NCBI GenBank assembly: GCA_047967505.1
Contig: CM106539.1
Strand: one strand, 5' to 3'
DNA: 64,000 nucleotides
Origin: Dipteris shenzhenensis
Lineage: Eukaryota; Polypodiophyta; Polypodiopsida; Gleicheniales
Position numbers and translations under genes: made by a program. This document shows positions 54,361 to 64,000 of the stretch, in pieces (the stretch's first letter is position 1; each line of letters opens with the position of its first letter). The notes under the pieces were generated by a model, which worked only from the letters and a program-made list of their open reading frames with translations, ran no database searches and was not told where the DNA came from.

Positions 54361-57300
54361 TTGGTATAATAAGACTTGCCACTAGGAAAAAAGGTAATAG
54401 AAACTAAAAGGGTTTACAAAATTAAGTACAATCTAGATTGTAGTAGTGAAAGGTTCAAAGACATACTTATTGCTTAAAATTTGCATAGTAGCTAAGATTA
54501 CGAGGAAAGTTGTTGCCACTCGAGCAAAAAACATGGAATGCATGTGTTACCACTCAAGTATTGCGTTCAATGCTTGTTTCTTTTCTTTTATCAAATGAAA
54601 AAGACAAATGTGGTTTTTGGTTCATTTTAGTATAGCAAGGGTAAACTGTTAATTGACAATATATTTGTGTCAATGGTTGCTTATTTACTTGCATCAAATG
54701 AATAAGACAAATGTGTTCTTTTTTTCATTTTGTCATATTAAGAGGATTCATATCCTTGAACCATGTCACTTCTCATGCTCTTTTCCCTTTCTACATCCAT
54801 CCAAGATAATGACTAAGAAAAGGCCAAAAAGCATGAGTGTGAAACTTTTCCTTCTCCCCCTCCCTCATGTACTATTTACTTACCATGCTAATGTTGTAGA
54901 TTTATAAAATTTATGGTGTCGTGAGTTGCAAATATATTGGATGTCATTATCAAGTTAGGCGCTTTTATTTTCATAAAGGGAAGTCATGGCATTTGCTACC
55001 ATACACTCTACTTATTTAAATGTTATGTCACATGAGAAGAGTTGCTCATGACAAGCTAGAACCTATCGTTTCAAAGGTGCTTTACCAACAAGTTGAGCTC
55101 CAATAAGGCTATGGAGATATGATGCCATGTCGTATATTCAATAGAACATATATATGTGAGACAAATACTAGACTTATCCAAATGATACTCTAATGAGAAG
55201 AATGCATAGTTTTACAACAAAACTTTTTAACTTTGAAGTCTTGAAAGAAAGATCACTTTATACATCTCAAATCATGAAATCAGCATTACAAGGCACAAAA
55301 TGGACAATTACATTACCATAGCTTCAAAAGAAGAAAAAAAGTTGGTAAATTTTTATAAATAATGAGAAATACGATCCCTTAACATGATATTTGAGAAATG
55401 TATGTATAACTAATTTGCTACTAACCAAAGAAAATGCAAGCAATGCTTTTCAATGCAAGTTTGTTATGTGTCGCCCGACATCTGCAAAAATGTTGGATAC
55501 CTAAAGGCCCTTAAGTGTGCTATACTTGGACACTCTCCATTCCACATTTTGTCTCAGAGGTAAATTGGCCAAATAATTTGGTGGTGCATTAAATGAGCAT
55601 CTTAATGACTAGCTAGTCATTATCGACATCATTTCGTGTGGCTTCTCTCCAAATATAGGAGAGAGCTTTACACTCCTAGTTCCTCTCTTCCTAAAGATTT
55701 GGAAAACCTTAAATTTGTCAATATCCAAAGTTTTAATTGAGATGGCAAATAAATACTCTCTTGATGCCATCCATAAATGCGATTTCTCCCTTACTAGCCC
55801 CATGTATGTGTGAATTATTTGAATACTTTTGGTTGATTAGTCTATTGACCACTTGTCCTCCATGCAAAAGTTGTAAAAATTTATTGGATAGAATCTACAA
55901 TGATCAAGGCCGGTCACGAATATTCATTTTTGCATCAAAGCAAATCAATGGCTTACTTGGTCAATGCCACCTCTCTCTAAGCTCAAGTGCCTAAAAATTG
56001 TCATAAACAATGACATGTTTTAAATCAACTACTACATATTACCACTTTAACTGAACTCAAAATAATTTATCATTGATCATTCGGCAAGCATGCCTTTTTA
56101 ACAGTGGTTACACCCCTTGTTGGTCACCTTGCTAATTCAAAGAGATTGCATTGAAAACCTAGAACATGCATAGCATGCTCAAGAGCACACCTTTGTCTAG
56201 TTATACAATTGCACATTTTGCTAAGTACAAATGCACCATCATTGAGTTGCATTTTCCATATAGGTCATTCTGGGGAGATCATACTTAAACGTGATTGCCT
56301 ATCTCAACCTCTACATGGTGTTCTTGGAATTGTGAAAGTTCATAGCCTTAGTCTTGCCAATGCCAAGTTTCTTTGATCACTCTCAATAGAAGAAAGAAGC
56401 AAGACATTTACTTTCGAGGAAAAGGAGATCACGTTGACAAAAGAGGGTTTAACAATGAAGATGTATGCCATAGATAGTAACAAGTCTACTTTTAGTGCCA
56501 ACAATAGTTAAGGGGAAGTAAGAGTCCTACTCATCACCATTGATGAGTGCATTTAAAGAGAAAAATTACAATCATTAGTAATGAATAAATATGCTGTTGC
56601 TTTTATGCAATCATGAGTGGAAAAGTTGACTTGTTTGACTTGATACTAAGATCTTACTTTTGATTAATCATGTGCCTAGTGGCTACCAAATCAAAGTACC
56701 TAAAACCTCCTTAGTAATGTGCCATCAATTGCATATACCTTCTACCTTGAATTTTTTATTTTTCTTTTATTCACTTCACCGAGTTTTTGCTTATTGAAAT
56801 ATCCCACCAGATGTCCAAATCCCAACAATTAAAACACGCATCTGGATGTGTTTCTTTGGATGGATTATACATTGAGATGCTTGCTATCTTGCCTTTCATT
56901 GTTGCTACTACTAATGAGCATGGTAGTACTTTTTGAAGTTGCATTCAATACACTAGGCTTATATTATCTACATGATTGGTCATGGTCAATACAATAGTCT
57001 TATAGTCTTTAGTGAGATTATTGTAGGGAGTCTAATGTTATTTCCCCCCTCTATGCTAGCTTAGCACCATATGGGGCTTCTAACATGTTTTTAACATGCT
57101 ATCCAATTTGTAATGAGCCATGCCTTTAAGAAATATCTACACAACTAGGCTTCTTCTCATAGATACTACACAATTTTTCATAGACTCCAAAAGTCATGTG
57201 ACAATCACAACACGTTTCCTAAGGTCCTTGTCTAGTGCTCAACTACACTATGCAATGTACATTATCATCCCCTTAAATAGGTCACTCTTACATTTTGGCT

Positions 57301-59983
57301 TAGGTTCCAATACATCAAACATTACCATGTTACCCGAGTGATGGGAAAAGGTTAATGACAACATAAATGATAAGCCAAGAAAGTACGTCTACAAGGAGTT
57401 GGATCTTCATAAGGCGTTGATCATGTAATGATGATGCAATTACGAAAGCACATAAAATGCTTACTCCAATGTGCTACATTTATACCTTGAAAGTCCTTCA
57501 CAATCCAAAATCAGGAATTTGTAAAGAGCACATCAATCTTTCACCACCATCAACTACCCAACACAACTCCTACACTTGCCTTTTGTAAAACAATCATTAC
57601 CTACTCCTACATAACACTTGCCACGTAATGCCTTCAAGTGTTGATGTTGAGCCACCTCCAACATTACCAAGAAGCACCCACACTACCATTGCAAGCATGG
57701 TTTATGAACACACTTTCCTTTGAAATCCATTAAAAATACAAGTATATTATTCAAGAAGGAATTGCAAGAAAGTGATAGGTAAGAACCATTGAGACTCAAG
57801 ATGTCCAATAACATAAAACAAGTTTGTTCTCAATAACAACCCCATCCATTATGGAAGCTCACTATAGTAATGAAGGAAACAAAGCCACCATCAAGCTTGG
57901 CAGCAACAAAATGTGCTATAACAAACTCAATCTTAAAGGAAGTTGATCAACAAAAATGTGATGAGCAACCCAATCAATGAATTGAAGCAATTTCCATGGC
58001 AACAATTGTTACAAGATGGATTCTGGCGATGAGAGGATAACGCATACAAGGGAGGGAAAAAGAAAGAGTGAGGGAAAAGAGGGGGCAAGGCACGAGGGGA
58101 AGAGGGGCGGGGTGGGTAAGAAATTCACTTTGTACGAGGAATTCAAGGTAGGATGATGGAAAGCCGGAATGAAAAGACAAATAAGTTTGAAGATGCATGC
58201 ATACTTTTAGCATGGAATACATGTCAATTACCCAACTTTTTTAATAGCTTGGGTTTCCCAAGGCCTAGAGCATATTATTTAATTTATAAACGATTAAGAA
58301 GAATGAGGAGTGAGAAGAATGAGGAATCACAACTTGATAACTTTAGGGTGCTAAATTATGCACGTAACCAATATCACTACATGTGAAAAGTTCTACATAC
58401 TTGATTTTCCTTCATTGGCTTCCACAAAAGTATCATTCTAATCCCTATGATTGAGTTTTCTTTGTTAGCTTATGCCAAGCATCTCTAAACATTGTGAAAA
58501 CCCACATGCACAAAAGAAACATCAAGACAAAGACCTCTTAGATAACATTGTAAGTAGTTAGCAAAGAAAATCCTTGTAAGGGTACAAGAAGACCATAAAT
58601 TTTTCGAATTGTAGAACAACCAAACTAGGTAAAGGAGTTTGCTTTGAAGAAGGTCACTCATGGTTAAACAAAATTTTGAAGGACCATTAGTTGGTCATTC
58701 GAGGAGAGCTTTCCTTTGAATTTCCATATGACTAAGAAGCACATATCTCTTACTTGTGTTCATCCAGCTACCAAAACAAACAAACATCAACGAACAAGCA
58801 AGAATTCAATTGCGACTATGGCTTGAAGGCCTTGAATGATGTAACCAACTCTAGTCGTTGTCAAATGACATCAATAGGACATTGTTTAAATGAATATAGA
58901 AACAACCAAGGAGTTAGTAATTGAATCCTACCCCAGGTGCTCATCATAAATTTCGGGTGCGATTCTTCACCTCATAATTCAACCAACACAAAGACAGGTG
59001 CTTCTTGCCAATACAGTACATGTAAAACCATTTCTTAAACCTAACAATAAGGCAAGGCAAGCATATCATAACCTAAATGTCCAAAAGGGGAAGAATTACA
59101 AAATTTAATGGTACAAATCATGAAGCTTAGGTTATGGCATACAGCTCAATCGGAATGACAAAACACAAGAGGGAACATTCTAGACATGGCCACCTTACCT
59201 ACAAGCATGTGACTCTCAAACTATGCATGTCACAACATCAACTTGTATTTCACAAGAAAGGACTCAAGAAGCGAGCAGCATCTACCTCATATTACATTTA
59301 CAATCTTTAGATTTCAACACTGCCAGTTTGAATCGAAACTTATTGGGAAAATTGCTAATCCAATTATTGTCATTTCTCATGATTGAAAACTATTTTACAA
59401 ATCCACTCATCACAAAATTGAGCTCAATTTTAGACATAAATTCTGAGCTTTTCCTATACATGAAGGATACCATGACAAGTCCTCCAGCTAGCATCTTAGA
59501 TTCAAGCACTATTTTTGGATATTTTCACTACAAAACTGAGCTTGTTATGCAGCATATATTCTTCTATATAGTTAAGTCACCAAGAATACTGCATCATATA
59601 AAGAAATTTGCATACTTATGTGGATCAATGTAAAGACGGGACAATGAAATACCTGAGCTCAACTTTTGTCCTCTGCAAACGTTGATGTATGAAGAACTGA
59701 GGTAAGATCTTTGCCCTCAACCTTTTGATGATTCCAGAGTTGAGAATATGTCCACTTTTAACAATAGACAATCATGTGGCCCTTGCTCCACAGCTATGCT
59801 GTTTTCCAAGACAATGACCTGCCATAAAAGTCATGAGCAACAAATGATTCGTCATTGCCTATACCTTATGCCAATATTACAAACATAAGGGTGAGCTTAA
59901 ATAAGAGATTCAAACGTACATAATAAAAGTAGTCTAAATCAAGTGCAACCAATTGCAATGAGACCATAGTCACCATAAAACGT
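54361..59983. other. AT-rich intergenic DNA
   Basis: More than 5 kb without a supportable gene. The longest plus frame (59223-59633, 136 codons) is hydrophobic and low in charge, as expected of AT-rich noncoding DNA. A purine-rich patch lies at 58040-58120. No repeats above about 30 bp were noticed. Confidence 0.5.
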
Positions 59984-60127
59984 TTCACTGAAACCGTTTC
60001 AAGGTTTCTGAAATGTTTCAAATTTCCAATTCAAGAGAACCTTGAAATGTTTGACATTTCACTGAAACCGTTTCAAGGTTTCTGAAACGTTTCAAATTTC
60101 CAATTCAAGAGAACCTTGAAATGTTTG
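59984..60127. repeat. Tandem duplication, 74-bp period
   Basis: Two nearly identical units start 'ttcactgaaaccgtttcaag' at 59984 and 60058 and run through 'ccaattcaagagaaccttga'. Each contains short inverted words (gaaac/gtttc, ttcaagg/ccttgaa), so it can fold. Confidence 0.93.
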
Positions 60128-60519
60128 TTTATGATGTCAAGTGGAATTTTTTAATAGCAAATATATGTACATATCATTAAGGCACTCAAAGAATAGGGAG
60201 AGTAGGAAATAGTTAAAATAAGCATTTTAACTCATTTGAAATTTGATGAGACATCAAACTTGCAACTATCTAGAGACTATTAATGTCAATTTAAACTTGA
60301 AATGTTAATAGTTTTCAAAAGTCTCTAAAGCATGTCTGAGATCAGTTGCTGCCATCCTCGGCTGCTGACTATAGAGTGTACTCAATAACGGCGTGTACTC
60401 CAAGAAGAAAGGGTGAAGGGCAAGAGAAAAAGTGGAAAGTAGGAGAGGGAGGGAAGAAAGGGGAAGCGGGGGGGGGCAGGGGATGGGTTTAACCAAGTTT
60501 AGATCATGCGATGTCACCT

Positions 60520-60834
60520 AGATGGGGGTCAATCTCACGTATGAGACAGCTTGGAGGGTGGGTAAGACAGACACACCAACAAGACCAATAGTCATGAAGC
60601 TTCATTCGGACTGCCATGGACAGATCTACTCTCATGAGTATGAGGGCGACCCTGAAGGGGACCAAAATATACTTGGATGATGACCTCACTCTTTTACAGC
60701 AAGAGCACAGACGGGAGGGTATGGTACGTGTAATGGCAACAAGTGAAGCAGGAAAATGGGCTGCCTACAGGGATGGTAGAGTTATTATCCAAGAAAGAGC
60801 AAACAGGGGGGAGAAAGAAGAAGGGGAATTATGA
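60520..60834 (+). pseudogene. LINE ORF1p-like C-terminal fragment
   Basis: 'AWRVGKTDTPTRPIVMKL' in one frame and 'MRATLKGTKIYLDDDLTLLQ' followed by 'RRE...AYRDGRVIIQE' in another (60616-60834) match the order of L1-type ORF1p C-terminal domains (Transposase_22-like: RxGK...RP...LKGTxIyi.EDLT). A frameshift separates the halves. The family protein is an RNA-binding chaperone. Confidence 0.6.
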
Positions 60835-60889
60835 CGGTGTTGGGCCCATGAGATGAGTACACAAAGCAGGCTGAAAATGGCTGTGTGGA

Positions 60890-61860
60890 ATTGAAGTGTC
60901 AAATGCTTTGAGTCCCTGATTCCAATTCTACTGTAAGCTGATAATGTGGTTCTACTCTCCTCAGCTGAGGGTCTCCAACAACACTTGATCTGAAGTAAAA
61001 CTAAGGTCATGATCTTCAACACGTCTTGAGCAGCCGCACATCAAGAGTTATTCACATTTGATAGAGCTTAGTTGAGATTGTTATATCTTAGACATACTTG
61101 GGAGTCCTCTTTTCAAGCTCAATCTTGCTATGCAGGCCCAATTGAGCAGAAAGTATGCTGCACTTGCCAGGCTCAAGCATCAGTCCCAGTTTCAGACCCC
61201 AGGACCAAATCTCTCCTATTCGACTCTCTTGTTCGTCCAGCTAGGATGTATGCAGTCCCTTTTGGAGGCAGATCTATCTGAGACAGATTGGTCCAGTGTC
61301 ACGAGACTACACGTTTTATTTCTTGCATGGATGATTTGTAAGCAAGCCATGGGGCCCACATAACATCTTGTACAAAGTTTGGGGGTACCCCTCTACAGCT
61401 TGTGCAATCTTCCAAATGGTGACATACCTTCACAAAGTCAAGGACTTGCTACACCACTGCATTCGGACACGCAAGCCACCGTGGCTAGCCATGAACTCGT
61501 CTATAGCACTAGAGGCAGAGGGGTTCAAAGAATTTAGTATGCTAGGACACACGGATGGTTTGCAGGCCTAGGACTCTATATTGACAGACTACAAATGCTT
61601 CAGTACAGCTTTTAGGGCCCATCTATTCTGCTTATCTATCACAAGGTGAACCAGGTCATGAGAGAGAACCTCCTACAACTTCACATGTATAGGACCTGGC
61701 TAGCACCCCATGAGCTTACGGCAAAACTCAACTTCTACAGAGACCATTACTTGCAGATTTTGAAGGACGGGAATCTACCTTGTGAGAGTATGCGGAGGTG
61801 GAGAGCTCAAAAACATGTAGCTTAGCAAAATGAGATTACAAGAATAAAGTACACGAGGGA
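60890..61860 (+). pseudogene. LINE reverse transcriptase catalytic and C-terminal remnant
   Basis: Begins with 'ADNVVLLSSAEGLQQHL' (about 60930), the LINE YADD catalytic block with the second Asp read as Asn. Then come 'KTKVMIFNTS' (about 61000), a YLGV-like stretch and 'LSRKYAALARLKHQSQFQTP' or its sister frame 'SLLFDSLVRPARMYAVPFGG'. Further C-terminal text is at 61368-61826. Stops and frame changes are frequent. The endonuclease and N-terminal RT are missing between this and the ORF1-like piece, so the copy has a large internal deletion or is rearranged. Confidence 0.75.
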
Positions 61861-62259
61861 TGTCAACATGACAAAAACTTAAAGCCCTAGGGTGACCCTA
61901 GGTTGAGTTAAAACTAATTGTATCCTAACTTAACCACTAATTGGGATTGAATTTCAGAAGGCTTTAGGGTGTGTCAAAACTGGCCGTACTACTAACTCAA
62001 CCACTAAGTACGGTTAGGTGGGGGAGGAAACCTTATAAAGGGAAAAAGTACACGAGGGATGTCAACATGACAAAAACCTGAAACCCTAGGGTGACCCTAG
62101 GTTGAGTTCAAACTGATTATATCCTAACTCAACCATTGAATTTCAGAAGGTGTTAGGGTGATTCCAAACTGGCCGTACTACTAACTCAACCACTAGGTAT
62201 GGTTATAGGGGGGGGAAACCTTATAAAGGGAAAAAGTGTCCCTAACTCTTATAACAACA
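61840..62259 (-). mobile_element. Probable copia 3' LTR with internal 199-bp duplication
   Basis: On the minus strand, 'ctgtaggggggtg' (a polypurine tract) at about 62268-62256 leads into 'tgttgttataagagttaggg', as expected for a copia 3' LTR start. The LTR body holds two tandem copies (61846-62044 and 62045 to about 62236) that share 'aaagtacacgagggatgtca', 'cctagggtgaccctaggttg' and 'aaccttataaagggaaaaag'. The far end of the LTR and a target duplication are not resolved. Confidence 0.5.
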
Positions 62260-62339
62260 CCCCCCTACAGTGACAATGTCTAAATGTACAAGGAGTAATG
62301 TCAATCACCAAACGGACGAACGGATATAAGTTGAAAGCT

Positions 62340-64000
62340 TTGCAAAAAGCCTTAAAATTTTCAGGAGATAAAGCTTTCGTGAAGAGATCTGCCACATTCG
62401 ATGTGTAGGGCAAAAGACAAAGCTGATCTCCATGTAGCCGCTCCCTGACATAGTGACAATGTATCCCTATGTGTTGGGCTAGGCCCCTCCATTATGGATG
62501 TAGATCTGCCAACATTCTGTTGTGGTTGTGAAAGCTGCCTTATACTCAGCTTCATAAGATGAGATAGCAACCGTTGATTGTTTCTTGCACAACCAAGGAA
62601 TACATGATTGTCTGAGGTAGAAACAATTACCGCTGGTCGACTGCCTAGTATTAAAATCACCATCCCAATCCGAATCATTGTAAGCACGTAAATGCAAGTT
62701 ACCCCGCAGAAAATAGAAAACCAAGAGATGGAGTACCTTGCAGGTATCTGAAAACACACTTCACAGCCTGTCAATGTGAGGTCTTTGGGCTGTGCATAAA
62801 TTTGTTCCACTCGGATATAGCACATTGAATGTCTGGCCATGTATTACACAAGTAAATTAGGCATCCGATAGCTTGGCTGCAAATAGTAGCATCAAAGGGC
62901 TCACTATCATTATGCATGGATAACTTAAGCCCTTGCTCCATAGGAGTTGTAAGAGGCTTACAATTTTGGAATTTGAAAGATTCATGCAGTTTTCCAAAGT
63001 ACTTGGACTGCAACAAACCATTTCCCTTGTCATATACAGTAAAAATTGACTGCCCAAATAACAGTGTAGCAGTCCCAAAATCAGACATCTCAAATGTCTT
63101 GTGCGATTCAGCCTTTAAATCTGCAATTTTTGCAACATTAGAACACGTGAGAAGCATGCCATCTACATACAAGACAATGAGGACCAAATCAACCCCTTCT
63201 TTCTTAACATAAGTGAGTGCTTTCATAAGTAATGTTCAGCATACCTTGGTTGGTAAAAAAGGCATCAATTTTTGCATACAAGCTGCTTCAAGCCATACAA
63301 GGCTTTCTTTAACCTACAAACTTTTATCTTCCTTTCCAGGTACAACAAAATCAATGGGCTGAGACACATAAACCTCATTTGGGAGGTCCCATTTAAAAAT
63401 GTAGTCTTGATGTCCAACTGATGTGGATATGCCATCCATATCACACCTAATGGTAGTCATACGAGGAGTGAGAGCAAAGGTCTTGTCATAATCTATACCC
63501 ATTTTCCGAGCATAGCCCTTTGCAACAAGACAGGCTTTGTACAATCAATAGATCCTTTGACCTGTGTCTTAGCTTATATACCCGTTTGCACCTATTGCTT
63601 TCTTGCCCATGGGCAAGTTCACCAAATCCCAAGTGTGGTTTTTCTGAATGGAGTCGATTTCCGCTTGCATAGCCTGCATCCAATACACAATTATCACGTG
63701 CATCATCAAAACAATAGCAAATTACTGGCCCAACTTGAATTAAAACACTTGGCATCCAGCCTTGGTTCTTGATGTTCCCTCTAGGGGCATCCCCATAAAG
63801 TATTTGCAATGGAACCTGGGGAGTGTGAATTGATTGATGCAGGGAACCATGGGAAGAGCCTTCCCTTCTTTTGCTACACCGTTAACAATGCCAGGAGGTT
63901 TCAGCTCAGGCTTAGGGGCAAGAAGCCCAGGAGAGATCCTTTTTGGAGAAGACTCTAGATTTTGCACAAATCCAAAGGGAGGCCTACTAGCAAGTATTAG
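62340..64000 (-). pseudogene. Ty1/copia reverse transcriptase-RNase H remnant (runs off the window)
   Basis: Read from 64000 downward: a Pro/Lys-rich linker, 'MQAEIDSIQKN'-like RT entry (about 63670), 'CLVAKGYARKMGIDYDKTFA' (about 63535), 'VLIVLYVDGMLLTCSN' (about 63165), 'LTTPMEQGLKLSMHNDSEPF' (about 62920), 'NDSDWDGDFNTRQSTSGNCF' (about 62660) and 'KKQSTVAISSYEAEYKAAF' (about 62560). The RT catalytic YVDD reads YVDG, so the second Asp is lost. Multiple stops and frameshifts are present. RNase H motifs follow and then the polypurine tract and LTR. gag, protease and integrase would lie beyond the window edge. Confidence 0.85.

Noticed and set aside
59223-59633. 136-codon plus-strand frame
   Set aside because: Hydrophobic, low-charge translation of AT-rich DNA; no domain, no splice or codon-usage support.

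Overview
The window looks like nuclear DNA of a land plant, probably a seed-free lineage such as a fern; that placement is an inference. The evidence is two intron-rich plant genes, long AT-rich intergenic DNA, many di- and trinucleotide repeats, and decayed plant transposons (Ty1/copia, Ty3/gypsy, L1-like LINEs, MULE). No bacterial, plastid or mitochondrial gene organisation is seen.

Two genes appear intact. The first, on the + strand at 3813-7096, encodes an arogenate/prephenate dehydratase in 11 exons; every exon joins in frame at GT/AG sites to give 446 residues with a prephenate dehydratase domain and an ACT domain. The second, on the - strand at 43185-41218, encodes a receptor-like cytoplasmic kinase of the RLCK-VII/PBL type in 6 exons (435 residues), with an N-terminal acylation motif and a complete kinase core. 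They lie about 34 kb apart and show no functional link.

The most unusual interval is 16-27.5 kb. It starts with a MULE-type transposase (- strand, 19187-16326) that has a SWIM zinc finger and a single in-frame stop. Next, 20.7-22.9 kb holds arrays of a GC-rich palindromic module whose arms bracket three unrelated coding scraps: a CCCH zinc-finger piece (+), an unrecognised coding piece (-), and a copia reverse transcriptase piece (+). The layout resembles a foldback element that picks up sequence. Just downstream, 23.36-27.48 kb holds a spliced but frame-broken gene that I read as a ParB/sulfiredoxin-like domain joined to a permuted (beta-class-like) DNA methyltransferase. That architecture is better known from phages and bacteria.

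The rest is accessory DNA. Copia remnants lie at 15.2, 35.3, 53.2-54.3 and 62.3-64 kb. LINE remnants lie at 10.2, 49.3 and 60.5-61.9 kb. A probable Ty3/gypsy long terminal repeat with primer-binding site lies at about 28.8-29.83 kb, and retroposon tails and a possible SINE lie at 45.9-48.1 kb. There are many local tandem duplications, the largest being a 685-bp duplication just 3' of the kinase gene. Long stretches (30.7-33.4, 50.9-53.1 and 54.4-60.0 kb) show nothing I can assign.
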